Source: Arthrobacter sp. zg-Y820
Lineage (GTDB): Bacteria > Actinomycetota > Actinomycetes > Actinomycetales > Micrococcaceae
DNA: 64,000 bases
Direction: 5' to 3'
Assembly (NCBI RefSeq): GCF_030142155.1
Contig: NZ_CP126247.1
Coordinates: 1,798,001 to 1,862,000 of the forward strand
Positions 1-7,811 of this stretch are shown one piece after another (the stretch's first letter is position 1; every line of letters begins with the position of its first letter). The notes below the pieces were generated by a model that saw nothing but the letters and a program-made list of their open reading frames with translations, had not been told where the DNA came from and made no database searches. The translations under genes were made by a program, and so were the position numbers.

Positions 1-662
1 CCTCCGGCAGCCCGAAGGCCAACCGCACGCTGCGGATGCGGGATTGGATGTTCCAGGATGTCCCCGCGGTGGCTGCCTGGATGGCAGGCAGGTTTCCGGA
101 CCTGCCGCAGCTCGCCGTCGGGCACAGCATCGGCGGCCATGCACTGGTCCTCAACAACGGAACCGCCGGCCTCTCCGGGTTTGTCGCCGTCGCATCCCAC
201 GGCGGGGTCACCCGGGCCATCGAAAACCGCAGGGAGCGCATCCGGGTGACGCTGGTCCTGCGTGTCCTGGGGCCGCTGGCTGCACGGGTGCTTGGTTTCG
301 TGCCGGGTAAGCGCATGGGGCTCGGTGAGGACATGCCCGGCGCGGCGATGCTGGAATGGAGCCGCTGGTCCCGGATGCCCGGCTACTTCTTTGACGACCC
401 CGGCATGCGGGCGTCCGAGCGGGCTGCCAAGGTGGATACCGACGTCTTCGCCATTGGATTCAGCGATGACCCATGGGCCACGCCGAAGCAGATTGACGCT
501 GTTTACGGCTGCCTGGTCAATGCGGCGGTGGAGCGACGCACCTATACGCCCGACGACGGCGGAGTCCCCGCGATCGGGCACATGGGCTTTTTCCGGCGAG
601 GTGTCCGGGACACCCTCTGGCCGCAGGTCCGGGACTGGCTCAGTGAGCGGGCCGGAACTTAG
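1..662 (+). CDS. alpha/beta hydrolase, 5' end cut by window edge
   Basis: The frame is open from the first complete codon at base 3, so the true start is outside the window and the ATG at 36 is internal. The visible part has the nucleophile elbow GHSIGG (about bases 120-137) and a late His in GHMGFFRRG (about 575-600). These suit the predicted alpha/beta hydrolases of the COG4757 type, in which the last catalytic His lies in a similar GHxGFFR context. The residues before base 36 resemble the lid region before the nucleophile in that family. The substrate is unknown. The protein is cytoplasmic as far as can be seen. Confidence 0.8.
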   Translation, partial: SGSPKANRTLRMRDWMFQDVPAVAAWMAGRFPDLPQLAVGHSIGGHALVLNNGTAGLSGFVAVASHGGVTRAIENRRERIRVTLVLRVLGPLAARVLGFVPGKRMGLGEDMPGAAMLEWSRWSRMPGYFFDDPGMRASERAAKVDTDVFAIGFSDDPWATPKQIDAVYGCLVNAAVERRTYTPDDGGVPAIGHMGFFRRGVRDTLWPQVRDWLSERAGT

Positions 663-706
663 ATGGCGGCAGTTGGCCGGGCAGGCGCATCTGCTGAGAT
701 GGGCTA

Positions 707-1243
707 ATGCGCCAAGATCCCTCCAACTGGACTCCTGCCAGCACCGAGCGGCTCCTGCTGCGCCGGCTGGAACCGGAGGACCGGGAAGACGCTGTCCGGA
801 TCCACGCCGATCCCCGGACCAACCGCTACAACCCCGACGACTTCAGCGCGGCTGCTGCCGAGGTGCTTTTTGAGATGTTTCTGGAGCACTGGAACCGGGA
901 GGGGTTCGGCTACTGGGCAGTGGCCGAGCGAGCAGCTCCGCAGACGGTGATCGGGTTTACCGGCCTGCACCTGGGCCGGGTGGATGGCCGGGAAATTCTC
1001 AACCTTTACTACCGCTACGATCCCGCGGTGTGGGGCCGCGGGTACGCGACTGAAGGAGCCGCCGAGGCCGTCCGCAGGGGGCTGGTCCACTTTCCGGACG
1101 TGCCGGTATTGGCGCGCACAAATGACCTTAACCGGCCTTCCCAGCACACCGCGCTGGCGGCGGGGCTGCTGCGCCGCGCAGATCTGGACCGGCGAAGCGG
1201 TGAGCGCCTGAATGTGTATTTTGCCCTCGGCTGGCCGGACTGA
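707..1243 (+). CDS. GNAT family N-acetyltransferase (RimJ/RimL type)
   Basis: This 178-residue protein opens with TERLLLRRLEPEDRE, typical of the Acetyltransf_3 (RimJ/RimL) branch of GNAT enzymes, and has the acetyl-CoA-binding segment YDPAVWGRGYATEGA near residues 104-118. Such enzymes transfer acetyl from acetyl-CoA to an amino group of a protein or small molecule. The acceptor cannot be read from the sequence. The gene starts 44 bases after the preceding hydrolase on the same strand, so they may be co-transcribed. Its length is normal for the family. Confidence 0.85.
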   Translation: MRQDPSNWTPASTERLLLRRLEPEDREDAVRIHADPRTNRYNPDDFSAAAAEVLFEMFLEHWNREGFGYWAVAERAAPQTVIGFTGLHLGRVDGREILNLYYRYDPAVWGRGYATEGAAEAVRRGLVHFPDVPVLARTNDLNRPSQHTALAAGLLRRADLDRRSGERLNVYFALGWPD

Positions 1244-1279
1244 TCGGGCCGTCGGCCGGGAGCAGCGGAGCAACCCGTC

Positions 1280-1531
1280 TCAGAGGCCGCCGGGACTTTC
1301 ACCGTTGGCTGTCGCTTCGATCCAGTCAACGCCGGCGTCCGAGAAGGAGAAGCCGTCCGGCCCGCTGCCGCCGAACCACCAGGCGCCGTCGGCCGGCGCA
1401 CCTCCTGCCTCCTCGATCTCCTGGAGGATGCCGCGCGGCACCACGTCGCCGTTGTTGTTCATCAGCCATGACCGGGTTGATGCGGGCAGCAGAGGCCACC
1501 ACTGTTCAATGTCGATCCGGGAGCTGTCCAT
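1280..1531 (-). CDS. small hypothetical protein, 83 aa
   Basis: This is a short acidic, tryptophan-rich soluble protein (five Trp in 83 residues) starting at an ATG at 1531. I do not recognise the family. It has no signal peptide or membrane segment. It converges on the acetyltransferase with a 36-base gap. The balanced composition and lack of repeats make it look like a real gene, but function cannot be assigned. Confidence 0.6.
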   Translation of the reverse strand: MDSSRIDIEQWWPLLPASTRSWLMNNNGDVVPRGILQEIEEAGGAPADGAWWFGGSGPDGFSFSDAGVDWIEATANGESPGGL

Positions 1532-1580
1532 ACCTCAAAGTGTTCCACTCCGCTGACGGATCGTCGACGGATGGATCGGG

Positions 1581-2249
1581 TCAGCTGGGGCAGGAGTGGT
1601 ACACGCCGTCAGCCACCGCAAACTGGAACGCGATGCTCAGGGTTTTCCTGTTCTCCTCGGTGGGTTCGACCCCCTCGGCTGTTGCCGGCGGATATGGCGT
1701 CGAGCCGATGTCCAGCGCGTAGGCCGCAGTTTCGGGGTCGGGAAGCTTGCAGGTGTCCTTGACGGTCCTGGCGACGGCGAGCATGTTCTCGGCCTCCACG
1801 AGGTTTGCCGAATGGCCTGCATCCACCCACTCGTTGAATTCGGCGATGTGGGTGGCTGCCTCCCGCCGGGACTCCGCGCCCTCAAGGTCGTAAAGCTTGT
1901 CATGGAGCGTGCTGCTGGTCTCGGCGTGCTTCCGGTCCAGGGCCTCGGTATTCAGGAGCGTGAGGTCATCCCAGGCCGATCCGGTAAAGACATGCTCATC
2001 AATCAGGGCAGCCACCTCGGGATCGGCCTTGAGGAGCCGAACTTCCTCCTCGGTCTCCGGATCGATGGCTTCATCTGCAATCCGGATAATGTCTGCGACG
2101 AGGGGCCGGTCGTTACTTGCCGCGGCTTCGGCGGCTTCCGCTTTCTCGATGCTGATCAGGGCACCGATGCAGCTGGCAAGAACGGCGGCCAGGCCCAGGC
2201 CCAGGAGTGCGTAAACATACGGTGGCAGGCGTCCGGCGGACGTGGTCAT
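1581..2249 (-). CDS. hypothetical membrane-anchored protein, 222 aa
   Basis: ATG at 2249 gives a protein with one hydrophobic segment at about residues 10-33 (YVYALLGLGLAAVLASC...) followed by a long acidic, helical extracytoplasmic part. The open frame continues upstream, but only as antisense to the next gene. LASC could pass for a lipobox, but the hydrophobic stretch continues after the Cys, so a membrane anchor is more likely. A Cys near residue 180 and one at the C-terminus could form a disulfide. The family is not recognised. The gene lies 38 bases downstream of the GT87-like gene on the same strand. Confidence 0.7.
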   Translation of the reverse strand: MTTSAGRLPPYVYALLGLGLAAVLASCIGALISIEKAEAAEAAASNDRPLVADIIRIADEAIDPETEEEVRLLKADPEVAALIDEHVFTGSAWDDLTLLNTEALDRKHAETSSTLHDKLYDLEGAESRREAATHIAEFNEWVDAGHSANLVEAENMLAVARTVKDTCKLPDPETAAYALDIGSTPYPPATAEGVEPTEENRKTLSIAFQFAVADGVYHSCPS

Positions 2250-2287
2250 GGGATTCCTCACTGGACGCGCGGACGTTTTCGTCCATA

Positions 2288-3556
2288 CTAGCTGGAGGAT
2301 TCCGGGGACGGCGCGGCACTGCTGCCGACACGGTCGGTCGCCCAGTAAACCAGCGCCAGGACCGGCAGGATCACGCCGAGACCGGTGAACAGTTCCAGCG
2401 CCGCCGGCCCCTGTCCGCTGACCTCGCCCGTGAGCATCATCGTGATGGTGATGGAGGAGAGCATAAACACCGGCAGCATCGCGGCTCCCAGCGCGATGCC
2501 CCAGGCGCGCGCCGCCGCGCGTCGTCGTCGTACCGAGACCCACAGCGCCGGCAGGACCAGCGCCATCCAGACCCAGTGGTGGAACCAGGAAATCGGCGAG
2601 ATGGCCAGCATCACCACGGCATTGGCGCTGATGGCCGCCACCGTGTCCCCGCGCCCGTCGGCACGCTTGATGGCCAGGAAACCCAGGACGACGACGGCGG
2701 CGGCGGCGAGCAGCCAGAGCGGACGCTGCAGGAACCCGGGGGCGCCCAGATGCGTGATCAGCGAGTTCAGCGACACGTTGTACATGTCGGTGGTGTCGCC
2801 CACCCGGCTGGGATCGGAGAGGGCGTGAAACCAGAAGATGCGGGACTGCTCCGGCGCGGCCAGCCAGCCCGTGGCGACGGTGGCCGCGAACGTGAGACCC
2901 AGGGTCAGGATGGCCCGCCAGTCGCGCCGGACCAGGAAGATCAGGCCGAAGGCCAGCGGCGTGAGTTTGATGCCGGCGGCGAGGCCAATCAGAATACCGC
3001 GGGGGATCCGGCCGGCGGGACGGATCAGATCCGCCACGATCAGCACCATGAGCATCGGATTGATCTGCCCGAAGCCCAGGCCCTCGCGCCACGGTCCGAG
3101 CACGCCGATCAGCAGGGTCGCCAGCACGACGACGCCGGCCGTGCCGCCCAGCGCTGCCCGGATCCGTTCCGGCAGTGCGTCGTTGTCGCAGAGGTAGCGG
3201 GCCACCAGGATCGCGGTCAGCACCAGGCAGAGGCACGAGGTCGCCGTCAGCAGCACCAGCCCGGCAGCCTCCGGAAGGAAGGCGAAAGGCGTCAGCAGCA
3301 GTGCGGCGAACGGGGGATAGGTGAAGGGCAGGCCGCGGGTGTCCGTCTGCACCAGGGCCGGATCGTACAGGCGGTGCTCGCCCATGCCGAGGAAGGCCCG
3401 CGCACCCTCGCGGTAAACGGTGAAGTCCAGTCCGTGGATCTGCGCCCCGAGGACCACCAGCACCAGCGCCGCCGGCAGCCCCAGAATCAGCCAGAGGAGC
3501 TTCGTGCGGGGAGAGGTGCGCTGCTGGGAGCGGGAATCCGCCGTCGATAATGCCAT
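2288..3556 (-). CDS. GT87/DUF2029 family membrane glycosyltransferase
   Basis: This is a 422-residue multi-pass protein with about ten hydrophobic segments. The first extracytoplasmic loop after TM1 has GLDFTVYREGARAFL and then DTRGLPFTYPPFAALL, the pattern of GT-C glycosyltransferases of the GT87/DUF2029 group, where the Asp after TM1 is the presumed catalytic residue. Actinobacterial relatives such as the PimE-like mannosyltransferases use polyprenyl-phosphate-linked mannose to extend envelope glycolipids or glycans. The exact donor and acceptor here are unknown. It is probably co-transcribed with the anchored protein downstream. Confidence 0.8.
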   Translation of the reverse strand: MALSTADSRSQQRTSPRTKLLWLILGLPAALVLVVLGAQIHGLDFTVYREGARAFLGMGEHRLYDPALVQTDTRGLPFTYPPFAALLLTPFAFLPEAAGLVLLTATSCLCLVLTAILVARYLCDNDALPERIRAALGGTAGVVVLATLLIGVLGPWREGLGFGQINPMLMVLIVADLIRPAGRIPRGILIGLAAGIKLTPLAFGLIFLVRRDWRAILTLGLTFAATVATGWLAAPEQSRIFWFHALSDPSRVGDTTDMYNVSLNSLITHLGAPGFLQRPLWLLAAAAVVVLGFLAIKRADGRGDTVAAISANAVVMLAISPISWFHHWVWMALVLPALWVSVRRRRAAARAWGIALGAAMLPVFMLSSITITMMLTGEVSGQGPAALELFTGLGVILPVLALVYWATDRVGSSAAPSPESSS

Positions 3557-3566
3557 GCCTGCAAGT

Positions 3567-3725
3567 TTAGATGGAAGGCTCAGGGTGCCGGCGCTGCCCG
3601 ACCAGCGCCCGGCCGATGATCCGGGCGCCCTCGGGAAACGCCCCGGGGTTCACGCCCGCGTAGTTCAGCCGCAGGTAGGGGCCGGTCGGTTCGGCCGGGA
3701 ACCACTCGTTGCCCGCGGCCACGGC
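3567..3725 (-). pseudogene. remnant: C-terminal end of a MocR-type (GntR-aminotransferase) regulator
   Basis: Only the last 52 codons remain, with AVAAGNEWFPAEPTGPYLRL followed by NYAGVNPGAFPEGARIIGRAL. This is the characteristic C-terminus of fold-type I PLP enzymes fused to a GntR DNA-binding domain. Upstream (to the right) the minus-strand frame immediately becomes the antisense of an EamA transporter. The first roughly 400 residues of a normal MocR protein are therefore missing. Confidence 0.7.
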
Positions 3726-4377
3726 GGGGTGGTGGTCGGTTTTCCGGTCCTGACGTCCTACGCCCTGACCACGGCGCCGGCCAGCCACGGCGCCGTCGTC
3801 ATTGGCCTGCTGCCCGCCGCGACCGCCGTCGCTGCGGTCCTGCGGGGCCGCGAGCGGCCGCCGGTCTCGTTCTGGCTGACGGCGGGCGCCGGGGCTACGG
3901 CCGTACTGGTGTTTGCCACGGTGGCCGGGGGAGGATTCGGCGGGCTGCACCGGTCCGATCTGCTCCTGATCGGCGCCGTGATCGCCGGTGCCGTCGGCTA
4001 TGCCGAGGGCGGGCTTCTTTCCCGCGAGCTTGGCGCCTGGCAGACAGTGTCCTGGGCGCTCGTCCTGGCCTCGCCGGTGATGTTGGTGCTGACCGGCGTC
4101 TCCGTGATCCGGCAGCAACCCGGCCGGCACCGCGGCGGAGTGGGCGGCGCTGGCCTATCTCGGCGTCGTCAGCATGTTCCTGGGCTTTTTCGCCTGCCGC
4201 GGGCTGGCGATCGGGCCGATCGCCCAGGTCAGCCAGGTCCAGCTGGTCCAGCCGGTGCTGACCATCTGCTGGGCGGCGCTGATCCTAAACGAACCGCTCA
4301 CCTGGCCGACGATTCTGGGCGGAGCGGCGGTGATTGCCTGTGCCGGAGTTTCGGTCCGGGTCCGGCTACGCCGATAA
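3723..4377 (+). pseudogene. EamA/DMT family transporter, N-terminus deleted and frameshifted
   Basis: The frame starts abruptly with GGVVVGFPVLTSYALTTAPA, which normally lies about 75 residues into an EamA protein, and no start codon or N-terminal helices precede it. At the CCC at about 4120-4122 (cagcaaccc) the frame breaks. Removing one C restores QQPAGTAAEWAALAYL and reads through the last helices to the stop at 4375. About 215 of some 295 residues are present. The gene is non-functional as read. The frameshift alone could be a sequencing error, but the missing N-terminus could not. Confidence 0.7.
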
Positions 4378-4389
4378 GAATCGGCAGGC

Positions 4390-5025
4390 TCAGTCCAGGA
4401 CCGTTGCATTTGCCTGCTTCATCCGGTCCGCCAACGCCGGGTTCCGGTAGGGGCCGGGCTGCTCGAGGTGGTCAATAATTCGCCGAATAGTCTCCGGCTC
4501 CTTGTTCTGGTTCATCTTTTCCTTGCCCTCGATGCGCGTAATCGGCAGCCGGATTCCCACCGTGCCGCGCACAATCCGGTGGGCGTATTCACTGTTCTCC
4601 AGTGTGGCGTGCAGCAGATGCGGTTCCGGCAACGGGGATTCGAAGTGGGTCACCAGGCGGTCCAGGACCGCGAGGTTGTCCGCATCGGAAAGGATTTCCG
4701 GGGTTCCCCAGAGATGGGCGGTGGAGAAGTTCCAGGTGGGCACGTTGGGGCGGGACCCGTACCAGCCGGGAGAAATGTAGCCGTGCGGGCCGGAGATGAT
4801 CGCCAGCATTTCACCCGCGCCCAGGCCGTGCCGGATTTCGTCCGGACGGCCCATGTGGCTGAGCAGCACGATGCCCTCGGCCTCTTCATCCAGCAGCACC
4901 GGGTAATGCGAGGCAATGATGCCGCTGCCCGGGACATGGCTGACGAGCGTGCACCACGGGTGATCGCGAATCAGTTCCTTAATGGCTTCGATGTCGTCCA
5001 ACGCGTAGGTCGGGTTGTGCCTCAT
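4390..5025 (-). CDS. PaiB-like FMN-binding negative transcriptional regulator
   Basis: This 211-residue protein matches the PaiB family along its length: an N-terminal DHPWCTLVSH segment, SHYPVLLD, an SHMGRPDE loop, ISGPHGYISPGWYG and VPTWNFSTAH. These motifs form a split-barrel flavin-binding fold. The family was named for a Bacillus subtilis protein that represses sporulation and degradative-enzyme genes, and many members are simply FMN-binding proteins of unknown target. The start is the ATG at 5025. The length is normal for the family. Confidence 0.85.
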   Translation of the reverse strand: MRHNPTYALDDIEAIKELIRDHPWCTLVSHVPGSGIIASHYPVLLDEEAEGIVLLSHMGRPDEIRHGLGAGEMLAIISGPHGYISPGWYGSRPNVPTWNFSTAHLWGTPEILSDADNLAVLDRLVTHFESPLPEPHLLHATLENSEYAHRIVRGTVGIRLPITRIEGKEKMNQNKEPETIRRIIDHLEQPGPYRNPALADRMKQANATVLD

Positions 5026-5103
5026 TGGTCTGCTCCCATGGTTTCCGGCCGGTTGGACCGCTCCCGGGAAAATCTACCCGACCGCAGGCTCAAAGCCGCT
5101 GCT

Positions 5104-5673
5104 TCAGCCCTCCACGTCGTAGACCATGGCGGGGTCGCGTTCGAGGATCCGGTCGCGCATTTCGACCTTGAGGTCTTCCAGGTGGGCGAGCTCTGCCGCG
5201 GTCTTGTCCGGCTTCGCGGTGAGATTGATGAACTCGTCCGCAACGATGCCGTCGTCGCGGATGATGCACGTGACGCATGCGTCGCCTGCGCTCACCTCGA
5301 ACACGTAGCGGGCCAGGGTGTTGCCTCGTTCGGCCCGGGCGAGCTCCGGAAGCACGGCGTAGCGCTCCCCGGTGACCGCGCGGGTCACGAGCTCGAAGGC
5401 ATCCCGGGCGCCGGGGCCGGCGAAGGGTGTGCGCACCCGGATGTCGCGGCGCTCGACGCGGCCGCCGGGGATGCGGGCTGCAAGCTCAGGCAGTGCCCGC
5501 CCGAGCGCTGCAAAGGCGTGAGCCACTCCGCCCGGGAAGCCCGGCCCGTGATATTTCATGCAGTCGGCGAAGGTGAAGCTCAGCTGCACCCCGTCCTCCC
5601 ACAGGGTGAGCGTGCGCTCGGGGTTCGGAACGGCTGACTGGGTGCGTGCGGTCGGTGCTGAATTGCTGCTCAT
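5104..5673 (-). CDS. hypothetical protein, possibly FmdE-like
   Basis: This is a 189-residue soluble protein starting at the ATG at 5673. The segment MKYHGPGFPGGVAHAFAALGRALPEL (residues about 39-64) resembles the HG..CPG...G...AL motif of FmdE-type proteins, but the usual metal-ligating Cys is shifted (FADCMKYHG). I therefore treat the family as tentative. The C-terminal third contains two Cys close together (GDACVTC). It precedes the PaiB-like gene with a 78-base gap and may share its transcript. Confidence 0.6.
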   Translation of the reverse strand: MSSNSAPTARTQSAVPNPERTLTLWEDGVQLSFTFADCMKYHGPGFPGGVAHAFAALGRALPELAARIPGGRVERRDIRVRTPFAGPGARDAFELVTRAVTGERYAVLPELARAERGNTLARYVFEVSAGDACVTCIIRDDGIVADEFINLTAKPDKTAAELAHLEDLKVEMRDRILERDPAMVYDVEG

Positions 5674-5858
5674 GTCCGGATCTCAATCTTGGTGTCTGGG
5701 GGTCTCGGCGGGGGAAAGCCGAACAAAGAACCGTATCAGGACAGGAAATCTCCGGTCTAACTGCCTGTCCTTCGTGGGGTCCATTCCTTCCTGTCCCGGC
5801 TCTGCCCTGACGGTGTGTCGTCCCGGGCTGAGGCTGACGGCGCTGGCAGGATCGGGCC

Positions 5859-6446
5859 ATGAAACACATCGGAATTCTGATCTTTGACGGGGTGGAAGAA
5901 CTCGACGCCGTCGGACCGTGGGAAGTGCTGGCCTACTGGGCCCGGAACTTTCCGGAGGACGGATACGACGTCGCGCTGCTCTCGGCGGACGGCGGACCCG
6001 TGATGGCGGCCAAGGGAATGCTGCTCACGCCGCACGTCTCCCGCGCCGCCGCTCCGGACTTCGACGTCTTTCTTCATCCGGGCGGCCATGGCACCCGTCC
6101 GCTGGCCCGGGATGAAGAACATCTGGAGTGGATGCGCAAACTGCGCGAAGACGTGCCGCTGATGACCAGCGTGTGCACCGGCAGCCTCGTGTATGCCGCG
6201 GCCGGACTGCTCACAGGCCGCCCCGCCACCAGCTACTGGGACGCGCTGGGTGACCTGGCCGGGCTGGATCCCAGCATCGCTGTCCGCCCGGAGGCCCGCT
6301 GGGTCGACGACGGCGACGTCGTCACCAGCGCCGGCGTCAGCGCCGGCGTCGACATGGCGCTGCACCTGGTTCGCCGTCTGGCCGGCGAGCAGCGTGCCCG
6401 CGAGGTTCGGCGCGGCATTCAATACGACCCGGAGCCTCCGGTTTAG
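5859..6446 (+). CDS. DJ-1/PfpI family protein (class I glutamine amidotransferase-like)
   Basis: The 195-residue protein begins MKHIGILIFDGVEELDAVGP, the N-terminal strand and acidic residue of the DJ-1/PfpI fold, and has the nucleophile elbow TSVCTGSLVYAAAGLL with Cys about residue 107. This arrangement is shared with isonitrile hydratase-like and AraC-regulator-associated members, so it may be a hydratase or glyoxalase-type enzyme. The substrate is unknown. The start has AGGATC 10 bases upstream. It converges on the sugar isomerase gene, separated by a strong hairpin. Confidence 0.85.
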   Translation: MKHIGILIFDGVEELDAVGPWEVLAYWARNFPEDGYDVALLSADGGPVMAAKGMLLTPHVSRAAAPDFDVFLHPGGHGTRPLARDEEHLEWMRKLREDVPLMTSVCTGSLVYAAAGLLTGRPATSYWDALGDLAGLDPSIAVRPEARWVDDGDVVTSAGVSAGVDMALHLVRRLAGEQRAREVRRGIQYDPEPPV

Positions 6447-6478
6447 GGCGGAGGGGTCCGGTGTCAGGGCCAAAGGGG

Positions 6479-6510
6479 GAGGGGCTGTCCCTGGTCCGGG
6501 ACAGCCCCTC
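6479..6510. terminator. bidirectional terminator hairpin
   Basis: A perfect 13-bp stem (GAGGGGCTGTCCC with GGGACAGCCCCTC) and a 6-base loop lie between two converging genes. There is no long T tract on either side, so it may work as a Rho-independent element only in part, but position and stem strength fit a shared terminator. Confidence 0.65.
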
Positions 6511-6531
6511 GCGCGGCGGTACCGCGTGCCG

Positions 6532-7497
6532 TTAGAAGCAGATCTTCCGAAGATACCGGTAGCCGACTTCCGCGGTCCTCAGCGGTGTGACGTCCGGCTG
6601 GTCGTTTTCGACGATGTACTCCTGCGGCTGGTGCGCTTTGAAAATGCGTGAGAAATCGATGGTTCCGGCACCCAGATCTGCGAAATCGCCGGTAGCATCG
6701 CGGTCCTTCACGTGGTACTGCAGAACCTTCTGCGGTGCCTGTTTAATCGTGTCGATAGCGAACCGGACGGGGTCGGCAGCTCCGACTCCAACGCCGCCGG
6801 TGACCGCCCAGTACAGGTCGACTTCCAGATGGACCAGCCTCGGGTCGAGGCGGCTTGTGAAAATGTCCCAGGGGGTGAGCCCGCCCCCGAGGTCAGTGGT
6901 GAACTCGTGCGCGTGGTTGTGATAGCCGTATTTGATCCCGGCCCTGCGTACGACAGCCGCTTCGGCGTTCATTTGGTCTGCCCACCGGTACCAGTCATCC
7001 GCATTGTCGGACGCAAGGTACGGAACAACCATGTACGTCTGGCCGAGCGTCTGTGCGTTGGAGATCTTTGTGCGCAGTTCCGCGGGTGTCGCGCTGATCC
7101 CTTCGTGGCTGGAAGAGGCCTGAATTCCGACACGCTTCAGGGTTCTCCGCATTTCTTTGGCTGTACGACCGTAGTACCCGGCCAGTTCGACGCGCTTGTA
7201 CCCGTACCGGGCAAGCTGTTGGAACGTCCTGTCGACATTCTCCTCGGTGATGATCGACCGCAGCGTGTAGAGCTGAATGCTGATGAGCCCCGGGGAAACC
7301 CGCCGATTGTCCCTGTGCCCGTGCCCGGGCTTGCCCTGGTGCCCCGGCCCGCGGGCGATGGCAGGAGCCGCCCCGGAACCGGCCAGGCCGACGCCAACGC
7401 CCGCGGCGAGTGCTCCGCGGATGAAATTGCGCCGGTCCACCCCCTTCTTCTCGAGAGAACGATTTAGTGCACCTGATGCGTCAAATCCAAAGCACAT
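6532..7497 (-). CDS. Tat-exported sugar phosphate isomerase/epimerase (TIM barrel)
   Basis: I chose the ATG at 7497 because AGAAAGG lies 8 bases upstream and the first 50 residues then form a twin-arginine signal: DRRNFIRGALAAGVGVGLAG ending near GAAPAIA. The mature 270-residue part is an AP-endonuclease-2-like TIM barrel: SIQLYTLRS, YKRVELAGYYG, GYHNHAHEF, HLEVDLYWAV and HVKDRD supply the usual metal-binding His, Glu and Asp. Relatives isomerise or epimerise sugars, cyclitols or their derivatives. Export is unusual for an enzyme acting on sugar phosphates and suggests a free sugar or glycoconjugate substrate. It is probably regulated by the nearby ROK protein. Confidence 0.85.
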   Translation of the reverse strand: MCFGFDASGALNRSLEKKGVDRRNFIRGALAAGVGVGLAGSGAAPAIARGPGHQGKPGHGHRDNRRVSPGLISIQLYTLRSIITEENVDRTFQQLARYGYKRVELAGYYGRTAKEMRRTLKRVGIQASSSHEGISATPAELRTKISNAQTLGQTYMVVPYLASDNADDWYRWADQMNAEAAVVRRAGIKYGYHNHAHEFTTDLGGGLTPWDIFTSRLDPRLVHLEVDLYWAVTGGVGVGAADPVRFAIDTIKQAPQKVLQYHVKDRDATGDFADLGAGTIDFSRIFKAHQPQEYIVENDQPDVTPLRTAEVGYRYLRKICF

Positions 7498-7666
7498 GCT
7501 GTTGCCTTTCTGACAGTAGAACGCATTGTCGCCGCCTCCGTTGGCAAGGGCGAGAACACGCACTGGAAGGTCGCTGGTGCAGTTCACCGAGCTGATCGAG
7601 AAAGGCCGCCGTCGCCGACAAGCTGTCCGCAACAACTCGGTACCAGCATTAGGGTCAAGATGTCCG

Positions 7667-7689
7667 TTTTGTTGTCTGGAACCACTAGC
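7667..7689 (+). promoter_or_regulatory. operator-like site A1, shared with 16420-16442
   Basis: This site contains TTGTT-N6-AACCA and ends in AACCACTAGC. The same 23-base pattern, 18 of 23 identical, lies upstream of the secreted sugar dehydrogenase gene. It sits about 170 bases upstream of the Tat-exported isomerase gene. A dyad TTGTT/AAC-A resembles ROK-family (XylR-type) operators, but the regulator is inferred. Confidence 0.4.
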
Positions 7690-7761
7690 AGGCGCCGGGC
7701 CGTACCGTTGGTGGAGCAATGGCGGTGACTGGAAATGAGTCCGTCGCATGAGGCTAGGTCG

Positions 7762-7789
7762 GACTTTTGGTGTCTGTCAAGCAAAAGTC
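7762..7789 (-). promoter_or_regulatory. palindrome overlapping a TTGACA -35 element
   Basis: Perfect 8-bp arms GACTTTTG and CAAAAGTC are separated by 12 bases. On the minus strand the spacer holds TTGACA, with a weak TAGCCT -10 about 18 bases further, so this looks like the promoter/operator of the isomerase gene ending at 6532. The 314-base gap 7498-7811 otherwise contains only site A1 and no credible gene. Confidence 0.45.
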
Positions 7790-7811
7790 GCCGACGGGAC
7801 GCCGGGGGAGC

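Noticed and set aside
2207..3550. A 447-codon plus-strand frame opposite the GT87-like gene
   Set aside because: Gln/Arg/His-rich shadow with no hydrophobic segments or motifs.
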